A program made the position numbers and the translations under genes. Under the pieces are notes generated by a model, which made no database searches, was not told where the DNA came from, and saw only the letters and a program-made list of their open reading frames with translations. A stretch of DNA of 64,000 nt from Candidula unifasciata (Eukaryota > Mollusca > Gastropoda > Stylommatophora > Geomitridae). Location of the stretch: positions 67,001 through 131,000 of the forward strand of contig CAJHNH020001606.1 in assembly GCA_905116865.2 (NCBI GenBank), read 5' to 3'. Below, in pieces: positions 34,178 through 45,492 of the stretch (positions within the stretch are counted from its first letter, which is position 1; each line of letters begins with the position of its first letter).

Positions 34178-34738
34178 AGAACGACAGCAACAACAAAAAC
34201 AACAATAATATTAACGACACCCAAACAACAACACAAATATTAAGTCATCATCTTGCGATATTGGATATGTTGACGAGAAAATGCCCCAATAAGTAGACTC
34301 ACAGTTGTGCGTGCCGTGAAAGCCTTTGCCTCTTGAGCCGCGCCATTTCAATCACAGAATCAAAATCTCCTTTTGAGATTGTACTGGTAATCATATTTAA
34401 GACATGATTACATCGATTGGAGCTCCCGCGGCCGTTTATTCTTCAGTGTGGAGTTGTTTTGTAGACGTTGGCAATGAACGGGTTGCACGCAATATTGACA
34501 AGCCAGCTGGAAAGCCAATGACATAATGTTGCCAGGTAAATACCACAATTGATTGATATGACATTCTGATAGAAGCAGTACCCGACTGATGGGGAACAAT
34601 GCAACATTGATGTGTTTTTGTCAATAGATGGATTTTCAAAGTAATGTTGTGTGACATATCCTCTTTTAGCCCCAGGAAATTTAACAGCAGATATTCACGA
34701 GGACAACAGCTACAGTAAAATATGCACGAATATTTCAG
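34178..34738. other. Unassigned stretch
   Basis: No gene or known element recognised. Confidence 0.4.
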
Positions 34739-34739
34739 T

Positions 34740-35110
34740 TTATTAAGAAGAGTTTGGAGGCAGGTGAGATGTGGTTCTTAAGAAGAATGTTGCGAATACC
34801 CTGGACTGCCAAAATAACTAACACGATTGCCTGGAAATGGCTAATGAAAGTAAAACTTTATATACAACAGTAAGAAGGAGACAAAGTTCTTTGGTCGTGA
34901 GAAGAGAAAAGCAGCACTGGAAAATATCGTGATGACTGGAAAGATCACTGGTAGAAGAGGCAGAGGCAGACCAAGAGAAATGATCGTTGATGGCTTAAGA
35001 CAGTGGCATAGAGGAATATCATCAGTAGAATTGATCCAGAACACCAAAGACCGAGGTCTGCAGAGATGCTTGAACGCCTACGCCAGCTTGCCAGGCACTT
35101 GGTGATGGTG
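34740..35110 (+). pseudogene. LINE ORF2 C-terminal relic
   Basis: aagaagagtttggaggcagg, gagatgtggttctta, agaatgttgcgaataccctg, ggtagaagaggcagaggcag and cagaacaccaaagaccgagg follow in the order and near-identity seen at 33,040-33,390. It is a second copy of the same LINE 3' end, ending in cacttggtgatggtg. Confidence 0.88.
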
Positions 35111-35664
35111 ATTTTAGTTTAGTAATGTAATAATTTGTTTTTTCTAAGGAGAAAGTCTTCTTTGAGGCAGGTGAAAACTGTAATCTGATTTAGAGAAATT
35201 AGACAAAGGCAGGCAATAATTGTGAACATGTTATGACCAGATGTGGACTTGGGAGCCTGGTTAAACTGGCATGATTGATGGGAAAACAGCAAAGAAACGG
35301 CACAAATGTAAATACTTGCATGGTTTGGCTATATGGATAGAGCGATAAGAGCGCTGTCTTGATCCGTGATTCTGGTGATGGTGTGAGATTGCGTAACGCG
35401 ATTGCCTACAGTTGTCTGTATTGTACATGATGATCAGTTCAAAAGATGAAACACATAATTTTCTCCTGCGTCTGCATTTTAGCCCTTAATTAACTAACTT
35501 TTGGAGAAGGGGGTTGGGAGAAAAGATGCGTTTGCCCTTATTCATATGACAGCTGGGTTTCAGCGCGAAGAAGACGTTCTAGTTATATAATGTTAGTTTT
35601 TCTGTCTGTGGATTTTATGCAACTGTTAGCCAACGCAACTACAACAAAAAATTTTTTCTTTCAT

Positions 35665-36020
35665 CATCATCGTCATCATCATCATCATCATCATCATCGT
35701 CGTCGTCGTCATCGTCATCATGTAGCAGGTCCCGAATTTCCTCTAATCCGGGTCTGCCTAAAAGAAATTCGGTCTCTCGCTGTCTCTCCTGCCTCGTGTA
35801 CTTTCATAATCTAGGAATCACTTATATCTTGTGCCCATCTTCGATTTGATCGGTGCCTAACCCTCCTTCCTGGTACCAAGCCTTTTGCTATTATTTTGTG
35901 CAATCCGTCTTGGTACTTGATATGACCAAAATATTTCAGCTTTAAAGTCAAGGTACTGTTTATTAGTCAGTCTTTCTTGCTTTCAAGATCTCTTAAAATG
36001 CCAGAATTTCTTCTCTTCCT
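35665..36020 (-). pseudogene. LINE ORF2 C-terminal relic with ATC/GAT tail
   Basis: Minus-strand reading gives FGHIKYQDGLHKIIAKGLVP-like text across frame breaks, then SGPAT stop next to the (ATC)n/(GTC)n run at 35,664-35,720. Decayed. Confidence 0.6.
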
Positions 36021-36250
36021 TGTCTGTCGTACTCTGAGAATACATTAGCAGCAAAAGGGAAATTAATATCGAAACAGTAGCAATGCAATTTCTACAACGA
36101 ATTACTGAAATGTAACATGAAGAAGTAGGATTATAGATAACAGGGATCAGAAAACAATTTGAAACGAAACCAGTGCTAAACTACATCAAGAAACAACAGA
36201 TGAATTGGGTTGGTCAAGACCAGTGCTGGATGGTGCGTCGCAGAAAGCCA
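36020..36250 (+). pseudogene. LINE ORF2 C-terminal relic interrupted by SINE D
   Basis: Plus-strand text such as LLQRIT, IRKQFETKPVLNYIKKQQMN and WVGQDQCWMVRR matches the late LINE region before the conserved WxG-type block. After the SINE it may resume near 36,420 (GGPPRKQGM-like). Confidence 0.5.
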
Positions 36251-36251
36251 T

Positions 36252-36412
36252 GAATAGATGAGATTCAACCCCACCAGGACATCCACCTATCGATAAACAC
36301 CCTGCGACACAAAGTGTTACCTTGCGGATGATATCATCCGGGGAGAGGTCCCAGAAACCTGGTTTAACCGTTAGGTTATATTAGGGGCCCCGGCTACGGG
36401 CGGGGTGACATG
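36252..36412 (+). mobile_element. SINE D copy
   Basis: gattcaaccccaccaggaca, gacacaaagtgttacctt, ggagaggtcccagaaacc and ttaggttatattaggggccc align with 62,200-62,345. Confidence 0.78.
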
Positions 36413-36534
36413 TTACTGAGAAACGAGAGAAGCAAAAACTGGAGGACCACCACGCAAACAAGGAATGGATTTGAAGACTGGACTTGGGAAAACAAGAAAT
36501 AAAAGCTCTTCATGAGTGATTCTGTCACAATCAT

Positions 36535-36625
36535 CGGCATCATCATTATTAACATCCTCGTCATAAATCATTATCATCATCAGGTAGCAAGACCTTTGAA
36601 GAACGTCGTTCTCATCATGCCTGCC
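36535..36625 (-). pseudogene. LINE C-terminal tip plus GAT tail
   Basis: Minus strand MMRTTFFKGLAT, then TGA TGA TGA running into the ATC-rich block at 36,535-36,582. Confidence 0.5.
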
Positions 36626-36845
36626 TGAAACTAAGTTGATATTAAGTGTGAAAGATGTGTTAACTCTGCCAGTCTCATACTGTTATGACTGAAACCCTTC
36701 CGTCTATACATATCGGCATTTGTCTCTTGCGCCTGTCTGTATACGTCAATGTTTTCTCGCATGTCTGTCTGTATGTGTCATTATTTGTCTATGACCTCTG
36801 TCTTTCATGGTGTTCGTTTCTGACATCTATCTACCTGTTCCAGTC
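36626..36845. other. Unassigned stretch
   Basis: Rich in tgtctgt-type phrases; no gene. Confidence 0.4.
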
Positions 36846-36847
36846 CA

Positions 36848-37165
36848 GTTGAATGTTGAATTAGGAATCGACATTACAGCACTCGGGACATCCCCAAAAG
36901 CGCGCTATCCCTATCTTCAGCAGTGTCGAGCGTCGGCCAGATTCCCCCTGTAACTCCTCGCAGTGCCATTCCTCCCAGACCGTAATGATCTGTTCAAGCC
37001 TCGGCACTGTTCACTCGCCCCCAAAGGACCCAAACAACATCCAGCTTGTCATTCATCAGTTCACCACCAAGTGGTGCAGAATCAGCAAATATCTGCCTGC
37101 TCATTTCCCAACACACCGGCATACTCTGGAGAAAATATCGAAAATATCCAAAGAATGCGGACTAT
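36848..37165 (-). mobile_element. SINE C, longer copy
   Basis: The complement of 53,270-53,620: gacattacagcactcgggac, ccgtaatgatctg, gtcattcatcagttcaccac and ctgcctgctcatttcccaac. It shows the repeat is at least 300 bases long. Confidence 0.8.
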
Positions 37166-37375
37166 CCGAGACCTTTGAAGCTTCCAGTCCAGTGAGGCGG
37201 GCACGTTTCTCTCACACTTCCGTCTTTTAGTACAGTATCATAAACAGAACAAGCAGTTGTCAGGTAGGCTTTTGAAGCATCACTTTGGTTTCCACAACAA
37301 TAGCCGAGTATGAGAGGATTCCACTGTTCACCACATACCAGTTTAACGTCTATGCAGTGTTTGTAATTAGAAACG

Positions 37376-37741
37376 TCAAATATGTGATATGAGATTTTTC
37401 TTCTTCTTCTTCTGCCTTTCTACCCCACCCCCCCCCCCCCCAATGGAGCATAGGCCCTCAACCAACTTACGCCAAGTCGTTATATCCTTCGCCATTGCAT
37501 GGAGCTCTCCCCATGTCCTCCCCATCTTTCTAACTTCATTCTCCAGCTCTCTTCTCCATGTGTTTTTAGGCCTTCCTTTATTCCTATGTCCCTGTGGGTT
37601 CCAATGCAAAGACATTCTAGTTATACTGTTCTCCTGTTTTCTCAGTATGTGTCCTATCCAACGCCAGCGTCTTTTCCTAACCTCTTGAGATTTTTGGTTC
37701 AATAATAATAGGTAAAACCCAGTTCCAGCCCCGCCTGTCAC
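37376..37741 (-). pseudogene. LINE ORF2 C-terminus, CR1/RTE-like group
   Basis: An open minus-strand frame reads RKRRWRWIGHILRKQENSIT, then RNKGRPKNTWRRELENEVRK, MGRTWGELHAMAKDITTWRK and LVEGLCSIGG. This is a very common C-terminal tail of invertebrate non-LTR retrotransposons. The 3' end passes through a poly-G run and an AAG tail. 5'-truncated, but the frame is intact, so probably young. Confidence 0.88.
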
Positions 37742-38099
37742 CCCCTTTTAATGACAGTGTTAGTATCGCCATCTCATAAATTATTTAAATAAAAAAAAAT
37801 AAAAAAATATCAGACGTCTGAGTGATGATCAACCTTCTTTATCCCCAATTAAATATAGATAAATGAAATCAATGTTGTCCGCAGGCGGTAATGTATTTAT
37901 GCTTGCACGCACACAGACAGACAGGCATGTAGCATACAGACAGAATACAGACATCTAAAATACAACGAAAGCCTTGGTTCTTTAAGCAGCAGTGAGCAGC
38001 TCAGATAAAATGATGTACTCACTCACAACACCGTACCAGCAGAGGTAAAACAAATTCGGAGAATAAAACGCTCTCATTTGGCAACGTGGTCAAGGGGAG
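37742..38099. other. Unassigned stretch
   Basis: No supported feature. Confidence 0.4.
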
Positions 38100-38345
38100 G
38101 TAGTTAGATTCACTGTGGTTTAGCGGCTAGACCCTCGCCTGTGGATCCAAAGGTCGTGGGTTCAGGTCCTGACGGGGCCAGACTGAAAAAAGGACCTTTG
38201 TTCCCAGGTGGATCCAGACTTAAATAGGTACCGGGAAGAGTCATGGGAAGTAAAAGTGGCTCATGATGACCCCATCACGCACCGAGTGCCAGTTGGTCTG
38301 TAAAATATAGGTCTAGCCCTGTATGCCGGTGTGATCAAAGACGTG
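38100..38345 (+). mobile_element. SINE A copy
   Basis: tRNA-like head (gtggtttagcggctagaccc; gtgggttcaggtcc), linker, and body ending tataggtctagccctgtatg. Confidence 0.85.
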
Positions 38346-38397
38346 GTGTGGCAAGGCAGTCGCTTTGTGTTAGCGAACGCTCAACGTGCAGTCTAGA

Positions 38398-38705
38398 GAA
38401 GATACACAGAACATACTTCCTACGCTGTTCTGTACAAGTCAGGAGATACACAGAACATACTTTCTACGCAGTAATGTACAAGTCAGAAGATACACAGAAC
38501 ATACTTCCTACGCTGTTCTGTACAAGTCAGAAGATGCACAGAACATACTTCCTACTCTGTTCTGTACAAGTCAGAAGATAAAAGAACATAATTCCTTCTC
38601 TGTTCTGTAGAAGTCAGAAGATAAAAGAACATAATTCATATTCTGTTTTATACAAGTCAGAAGATAAAAGAACATAATTCCTACTCTGTTCAGCAAAGGT
38701 CAGCT
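38398..38705. repeat. 44-bp tandem repeat, about 7 copies
   Basis: gatacacagaacatacttcc plus tacgctgttctgtacaagtc recur at 38,401, 38,445, 38,489 and 38,533, then shorter diverged units. Confidence 0.92.
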
Positions 38706-38758
38706 AGTCACCGACATTGGAAAATACTGATCTTATGAGGTTGACTATTTTAATACTG

Positions 38759-40224
38759 TGTTACATACCGCTCCTGTCACGTGCCTGATTTAAGGATTTC
38801 TCCTTAAGAACCAACAGCACTCTGAAATAATTATGTTGAGTCGTTGGCTCGTATTGGTCTAAGAGATATCCCGTGGCCAATATACGCTCAACTTATTTCA
38901 GGAGTAGGGCAACTCAAGCTCTAGCACTACAGAATATCTACTATTCCTAGGCACACTTGGCTGGACACCCCCACTACTATAAAAATATAGGTCCAAGGTT
39001 ATGATAGTATATTATCATAACCATGTTAACACAGATTACAATGATTAAGCACCCCAAACATAAAACAAGATAGTTTGAATGGTGAAACGGGGACACCCAA
39101 GTCAGCCATGAAATTTTATCAGAATACATGTAATACGGTCAATATATATACATATATATACATATCAAGACATTAAAGATAGGTTTCAGTGAAAGGAGTT
39201 CATGACTTAATGCCACAGTAATAATGTTGAAACAGCCAGAGTTCGTTCTACACAAGTATAGAGTTCATCATGGTAAACTAAAGGTGAGCATGGATAGAGA
39301 GCATGTAGGACATCCTTGATGTACTTATCCCAACTGGTATGTCTCTGCTTCCCTCAGTCCATGGTGACTTGAATCGGCTGACTTAATAGATGGCGCTTCT
39401 CTCTGGTTGATTCGGCACCCACTGATCGTTCTATAGATGAGGACAAAGGAACTTCACTGGAGCCCAACACAGCTCCCGAGGAAGACTCCCTTGGATTAAT
39501 GACACAGGTGGCCTGCAATACTTTCTTTCAGCCACTGGGACTCACACACAAGTTCCTGAAGAAGGATTCTTTGGGTTGATGACACAGGTGGCCTGCAAAA
39601 CTGTCACTCAGCCACTGGAACGCACACACAAACTCCTACCATGTTGATGTTCTGCCTACAATAGGTAGGGTTTTTGGGTGGGATTTTTGATAGGTGTGGT
39701 ATGGGATAGTGATTGCTGGTTATAGGTTGGTGATTGCTGGTTATGAGTTGGTGATTGCTGGTTTTGGACTGTGATTCGTCTGCCTGACTCCTAAGGAGAT
39801 TTCATCCCAAGCTTATGAATTCTTCCAAGATAGAACTGGAACTTTGAATGCGCCAATTTCTACAAAGACTGTATACACGTCTTGACACTTAGGAATCAGG
39901 CGAGAGAATGCTTTCTCAAAACCAAACTTAGCGTCTCTAGGAAAGAAGTCCCATGTATTCATGCCCAAGTGGTAAACCGGCTTACTGGAATTTCTGAATT
40001 AAATACCAGAAATTTTCAACCTTCAGTTGCAAGTTTGAAAATGAAGATTTATCAAAGTAACTAGAGGGTCTAGAAATGAATATTTCACCAGACATAGGTA
40101 TATATCAATATAAGGGACTATATACCCTTCCGGACGGGTTTAAGTTTGAAAATTGACTGCCCGCGTAGGGAGGTCAGAGTCACGACTCGTCCATTGTGTA
40201 GGGTTGGCTTCTCACTTTACGACA
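38759..40224 (+). mobile_element. Solo LTR, family L, copy 1 (1,466 bp)
   Basis: Starts TGTTACAT and ends ACGACA, flanked by a perfect 5-bp duplication TACTG (38,754-38,758 and 40,225-40,229). It aligns along its length with copy 2 at 47,500-48,880. A TATA-like actactataaaaatatag (about 38,973) is followed by an imperfect palindrome (ggttatgatag...tatcataacc). No internal region (gag, pol, primer site) is present, so it is what remains after LTR-LTR recombination. Orientation is assigned from the TATA-like element. Confidence 0.9.
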
Positions 40225-40354
40225 TACTGCCCTAGAGGCAAGTCAGAATTCCAAATGAAAGACCAGCTCGGGACACGTGAAAAAAGGCCCTTTACTTTCT
40301 TGTTTCTATGGCAACATACTACAGTTGCGAGCGGTAGATCATCTCCCAAATCCC

Positions 40355-40525
40355 TTCGGCAGTTGGAAATTAAAAAGTGTAGCCTAACGGCGCTGCCCGG
40401 GCAAAATTTGGAGTTAAAAATCTACCCAAAGTATTTCAGTAACCTCGCCGGTGCTACAGTGTCTGTGCACTATACTGAGCTTTTTCAAACTCAGACTTGA
40501 GTAAGAAGATAAACGGAGCACCGGT
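40355..40525 (+). mobile_element. SINE E, 5'-truncated copy
   Basis: cccttcggcagttggaaatt, ttggagttaaaaatctaccc, ctcgccggtgctacag and ctcagacttgagtaagaag match 43,370-43,525. Confidence 0.85.
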
Positions 40526-40529
40526 CTGG

Positions 40530-41205
40530 TAGTCTGGTAGTCTGATAGTCCTAGTTTCAGCTTAAAAGCAAACGGGTCACCCCATCTTTGCTCCGCTCCC
40601 GTAACCAAAAAAAAAAAAAAAAAAACACAGAATGTTTATCACAGTCCCTTAAGGAAAGATTGACAGACTGCTGTCTCAGCATATCTAGCATACACTCACA
40701 TTAAAGCATATGGTAGCCATCCGAAGTGTTAACACAAACAGTCCGACATTAGAAATGCAGTTCATCATTGATGGTAGCAGAAGTCACCAACAGATCTGCA
40801 GTTGCACACGCGATCAATTTTAATCCGGTAATTTCGCGCAGCAGGGAAACCAGCTCTGAGCTTCATGAACTCAGGTGGGCCCACTCTCTGAAAACGTCTA
40901 GGAGGTCGTGGGCCGAAACGTTTGTCGACGAGGGATAACTTCTACTGATGACTGGTAGATCCCTGCTGTACTTGCTCCCTGTGGAGTTAATTCCTATAAT
41001 CACAAACGGGAACCACCAAAATTGAGACGACGGACATCGCGCCATTTTCTAAATCTACTATTCACACCACCACGTTGGTCACAGTCGAAAAAACATTCTA
41101 AATGAAATCCGCAGCTCACAGTGTAACGCCATGCATTCAACTCAGAAGCTGGGCGACGAAACTATATCAACTCTACAAATGGAACAAAAATGCATCCTCC
41201 ACCTT
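40530..41205 (+). repeat. Large inverted repeat, left arm
   Basis: The arm aligns with the reverse complement of 42,390-42,835: agtttcagctt, acacagaatg, gtctcagcatat, gtagccatccgaagtg, acagtccgacattagaaatg, gcgatcaatt, gttggtcacagtcgaaaaa, gaaatccgcagctcacag and aactcagaagctgggcgac. About 200 bases (40,833-41,036) are present only in this arm and carry repeat G. Confidence 0.9.
40850..40992 (+). repeat. Interspersed repeat G, copy 2 (inside the left arm)
   Basis: tgagcttcatgaactcagg, actctctgaaaacgtctagg and tgggccgaaacgtttgtcg match 24,690-24,760 and beyond. Absent from the right arm. Confidence 0.8.
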
Positions 41206-41264
41206 CCAGCAGAAACAAAAAAATTACAAAAACAGTAGCCCGCCTAGCGTCCATTTTGACCGGA

Positions 41265-41350
41265 ACATTTATGGGTTACACCCGTGTGCCATGATGTTGA
41301 TCCGTTGTTCAAACTTTAAACTTCATCTACTGTTTACTATTTAGTACAAA
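41265..41350 (+). mobile_element. SINE E 3' end fragment
   Basis: gggttacacccgtgtgccat and gatgttgatccgttgttcaa match the 3' end of the 43.2-43.6 kb copy. Confidence 0.7.
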
Positions 41351-41723
41351 TGCACCACTCGGTTTACGTCTCAGTCATGACGAAAAGAACGCTCGATACA
41401 TGCTTACGGCGCTGATTTAACAATTGTAACGTATAAAAGCTACTAGTTACTAATGCTTACAATTTTAGCTGCAAAGGCATATTCTAAACAGCGAATCGAC
41501 GAGGAGGAAAACATCACTTGGTACCCTTCTTGTAGTAACGGTTACCTGCTAACGTCCACATATACGATTTGATCAAGCGTCGCCACTGAAAGAAACTACG
41601 CGCTTTGGGCGCCCAGTGGTTAAGTTTTACCATGCGTTTCTAGCCTTAGCTGGACGTTCAGATCTAGCGGGTATAGTTGTTGCACAGTGGGGCTAGCCGA
41701 TCGTTGACAGTATAAATCTATAA

Positions 41724-41894
41724 CAGGGCTGTTCAACTGTGTTTTTACTGATGGGCCAAACTATTGAAAATGAGGACCCGACCACTAGCAAAGGAAGATC
41801 AATAATACAGTCTAACTGACAGTGATCCGCGGGCAGTTTGCTAGGCCTCTGCATGCCAGATTCGGCGCACGGGCCGCTGTTTGAAAAAGCCCTG
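41724..41894. mobile_element. hAT-like MITE (171 bp)
   Basis: Left end cagggctgttcaact; right end, reverse-complemented, cagggctttttcaaac. Flanking 8-mers ATCTATAA and ATTTAAAA agree at six of eight positions, as expected for an old hAT 8-bp target duplication. No coding capacity. Confidence 0.72.
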
Positions 41895-42059
41895 ATTTAA
41901 AACCTTAATTGTTCAGTTAGATTTGTGACTGAGATACACTCTTGAAGCTGACAGCATATCTATAACATATTATGATGTATGCGGGTAACATGTGTTGTTG
42001 AAAACACATCTTATTTGACTACCAGTGCGACCGCTCAAAAGTAAGCGAGTAGAGGACAC

Positions 42060-42260
42060 AGTTCACACCTAGTGGCACCTCAGGCATATGTTGCTGGCCC
42101 CATACTTGTATACATCATTCGGCACTGACTGGGTGATGAAGCTAGTCAGTATTAGGTTGGCCTCTTTTACTTCCCGCGATATTTCCTGGCACCCACGCCA
42201 TGGGAATGCTAGATATTTTATACACCGATGTAGATTCGGACATAAGATCTCACAGATCGA
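42060..42260 (-). mobile_element. SINE A, diverged copy
   Basis: ggcacctcaggcatatgttg, atcattcggcactgactggg and cttttacttcccgcgatatt are the diverged complement of the SINE A 3' half and linker. Confidence 0.68.
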
Positions 42261-42389
42261 CAAATCTTACCAAAAAAATGACTCCTTTGCTTACTCAAAA
42301 TGTCTTTTTTTCCGTCTGGTTTTCACCCTGGGGCATCTAAATGCAGGTGGCAAATTGTTGGCTTCTTTCGGACGGTGGCCGTTACATTG

Positions 42390-42835
42390 TTCCTCCATTT
42401 GTAGACTGAAAGGATATAGTTTTGTCGCCCAGCTTCTGAGTTAACTGTGAGCTGCGGATTTCACTTTGAATGTTTTTCGACTGTGACCAACGTTGTGTTG
42501 TGAATTGTAGATTAATAAAAGGGCGCGTGGCCTGCCCACAATATTTAATCCTTATGTGATTACAATTGATCGCGGGTGCAACTGCTGATCTGTTGGTAAC
42601 TTCTGCTAGCGTCGATGATAAACTGCATTTCTAATGTCGGACTGTTTCTGTTAGCACTTCGGATGGCTACCGTATGCTTTTAATGCGTCTGTATGCTAGT
42701 GCATATGCTGAGACTGCAGTTTGTCAGTCTTCCCACAAGGGACTGCGATGAACATTCTGTGTCCTTTTCGTTGGTACAGGAGCGTAGCAACTATGGGGGT
42801 GACACGTTTGTTATGAAGCTGAAACTAAGATTACC
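42390..42835 (-). repeat. Large inverted repeat, right arm
   Basis: Reverse complement of the left arm at 40,530-41,205 minus the insertion found there. The spacer between arms is about 1.2 kb and contains the hAT MITE and a SINE A. Confidence 0.9.
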
Positions 42836-43195
42836 AGGATCACCAAGAGTGCAGATTTTACCAAACTTACATGACAAATTCCCATCTAGATGGCAAGCCA
42901 AACGGCCAAATCTCAGATACCCCGTTCAACCCCCAGACGTGGTATAATAAGGCTGACATAACGGCCTAGCCCGCGGTCGTGTGTGGGTGAGGAAAATAAA
43001 ACACCCAAACCATGACAACAGTATTATGTATCAGTGATGCGGGACACGTTTAACGCCTTCATTCCTAGTAGGTCACAGCTGTTGCTCAGATGGGTGACAG
43101 AGGCAATCGCGATCACCTCCCTGTAGTGTAGTGCTCAATACTTCCACGGGACCAGGGAAGAAATTGTCACCTTAGCCTAGCATCTACACTAAAGC
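42836..43195. other. Unassigned stretch
   Basis: No supported feature. Confidence 0.4.
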
Positions 43196-43199
43196 AAAT

Positions 43200-43605
43200 G
43201 ATGGGGTGCGTGGTCTCGTGGCAAGGTATCCGCCTCGAGTGCTAGAGGTTTCGGGTTCAATCCCCGGTAACGGCTGAGATCTTTTCACGTGGATTTCTAG
43301 CAATTCCCCCTGGTCTCTGGGTAGTGAGCTCGGACGCCTGTGAGCATCGTAGCGCAAGTGAAAAATCCCTTGGCAGCTGGAAATCGAAAAATGTAGCTTT
43401 AGCGGTGCTGCACGGGTGAAATTTGGAGTTTAAAAATCTACTCAAAATATCTCAGGATCCTCGCCTGTGCTACAGAGCCCATGCACTGCGCTGAGCTACT
43501 TCGGACTCAGACTTGAGTTAGAAGTAGAACAGAGCACTTAGGGTTACAACCCGTGTGCCGTGATGTTGATCCGTTGTTCAAACCTCAAACTTCTCACCTC
43601 CCTTT
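43200..43605 (+). mobile_element. SINE E, full-length copy
   Basis: The tRNA-like head has tggtctcgtggcaaggtatc (A-box region) and gggttcaatccc (B box). The body contains ttctagcaattccccctggt and ttggcagctggaaatcga, with gagtttaaaaatctactcaa further on, and the 3' end gtgccgtgatgttgatccgt. A minus-strand copy at 54,045-54,425 confirms both ends to about 400 bases. Confidence 0.88.
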
Positions 43606-43960
43606 CTCATTATTGTCCTTCTTTCCGCTCGGCTTCGTTCATTACGACGCGTTCATACGCTACATTTTTTTCTCGTCCATCTTAAACCGCTAGCAATCTT
43701 CTATATCTCTAGACAGCAGAGGCCGGCCAGTCAATCGGCCTAGCACCAACCCTTCCCGCCTATGCTGGTACTGCGGCCATAAGATTTGTGCTAGGCGCTT
43801 GATTAGACAATGTTGGGCTGTGCCCGCCGGTGCGAACTCACTGGCATGTGGAATTGCGCAATGCAAGAGGTTTTCGTGATTGGAAAATCAATAGATATTA
43901 TTTGGCTGTGTGAAAATTGAGTTAGCTGTTTTTTTCAACGTCGCCTTAGCTGAGAAGACG
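43606..43960. other. Unassigned stretch
   Basis: No supported feature. Confidence 0.4.
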
Positions 43961-43964
43961 ATCT

Positions 43965-44640
43965 GACTATTTCGTTGTTGGTTAGATTGCTAGGTTTTGT
44001 CGTTGGTTTGCAAGGTTATGGTGTGGTTTACATGATTATGATATTAGTGTATGAGGTTCTGTCGTTGGTTTAAGAGATTATCTCAATATTATGGGAGATT
44101 TTGTCATTGGTTTGCAATGTTGTTTTGTTTGAATGGGAGGTTTAGTGCCCGATGCACACGCTATTGTTGGTTTTAAATGTGTGTTTTTTCATGTAAGGTC
44201 TTGGTCTTGTTGTTAGTATTGAAAGGAGGGAAGAGGGGGGGGGGGGGTGTTACCTTGTCACTCTCCAAGGTTTGCTGCTTGGTTTGCCATGTTACGTTAG
44301 TGTGGGAGGTTTTATCCTTGGTTTGTAAGGCTGTTTTGTTGGTATGTGCGGTTGTGTCCTTGACTTTCAAGACAGTATTGTTGGTATGAGAGGTTCTTTC
44401 CTCTTTGCTTTGCAAGAATGGGAGGTTTTGTTTTTTGTTCGCTAGCTTGTATTGTTGGTATGGGGAATATTGTCGTTGGTTATACTGTTGGTATGGGAGG
44501 TTTTGTCATTATTGATGGTGTTGTTATGGGAGGTTTTGTCATTATTTATGCTGTTGTTATGGGAGGTTTTGTCATTATTTAGGGTGTTGTTATGGTAGGT
44601 TTTGTCCATTTTTGGCAGGGTTGTGTTGTTAGTTTGGGAG
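43965..44640. repeat. GT-rich degenerate minisatellite (33-bp in its best part)
   Basis: Units around atgggaggttttgtcatta recur; at 44,493, 44,526 and 44,559 the step is exactly 33. Units further left are diverged and of unequal length. Confidence 0.85.
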
Positions 44641-44769
44641 GTATGATGTCAGCATTGAAGGTTTCCTCTGTGATGTTATGTCTGTCATCTTGGAATTTTT
44701 TTTTTTTTTTTGGGGGGGGGGGGGGGGGTAGTTTTTTTCCGAAGATGTTTGCAAAGACAAAACTGACAG

Positions 44770-45030
44770 ATGATCTTTCATGCCACGATGTCAAACTGTC
44801 CAAGATTAGTCGTCTCTCTGTGTCCTCCGTCTCCCCCTCCCCCACCTCCCCAACATTCCACCGTCGCGATGTACTCCAGTTGTATTCTTCTGTAACATTA
44901 CCAAGAATGTAGATTGTCTCCTTCTGATGCGGGCAATCAGTTCTCCTAGTGAGTTAGTATCTTTCAAGACATCTTTATTGCTATTTCTATCTGGCCAGGG
45001 TATTCTCGTCATTCGGTTGTGGGTGTAGCT
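44770..45030 (-). pseudogene. LINE ORF2 C-terminal relic
   Basis: Minus strand: TRIPWPDRNSNKDVLKDTNS, then RIRRRQSTF and, after frame changes, RGRRRTQRD and LDSLTSWHERSSVSF. Same LINE tail as 59.7 kb and 17.5 kb, with a different set of breaks. Confidence 0.78.
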
Positions 45031-45345
45031 AGAAGATAAGGTAGGATCTAATAATATCTAACCTAAAATACAAAATGTTTTTCATCATTTTCTTTCTCTT
45101 TTGGAACCGATGCGTTGTTCACCCTGTTGATATAATCTTCAGTTTTGAATTATTTTATCAATATAACCTCCTTGCTAGCTTGTTTTCCTCTCACGTAGAA
45201 TTTATTTAAATTGGGTGGCTGCGTAAAGTGCAGTGTCTACTTCATTTCCCTGAGTAAAGTGTAGCATCTGTGTCAGTTGGTCATGTCACAGCTAAAGGTG
45301 AAACGGTAGCCCCGGCGATATGAAATGTAGGCTGTTAGGCCTTAT
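45031..45345. other. Unassigned stretch
   Basis: No supported feature. Confidence 0.4.
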
Positions 45346-45349
45346 AACC

Positions 45350-45492
45350 ACCACATTCAGAGGAACGACAAGACAGTCAAACTGCTACTGGTACCATGGG
45401 GATTGCAGCGATTTGCTGGCTGCTGGAAATGGAGAGGGGGCGCTTATGGGAAAATCACAGGTGCCGTAATGTTGGTTCGTAACTGTGCTCAG
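45350..45492 (+). mobile_element. SINE C fragment
   Basis: gaacgacaagacagtcaaac, gctggaaatggagagggg and ttatgggaaaatcacaggtg; a diverged family C copy. Confidence 0.6.

Noticed and set aside
43200..43275. Possible tRNA genes (also at 7.6, 17.0, 38.1 and 54.7 kb)
   Set aside because: The A- and B-box-like segments continue into shared SINE bodies and recur as dispersed repeats, so they are SINE heads.
44579..44912. ORFs spanning 44.6-44.9 kb on both strands
   Set aside because: They cross T and G homopolymer runs; only the LINE tail portion on the minus strand is meaningful.
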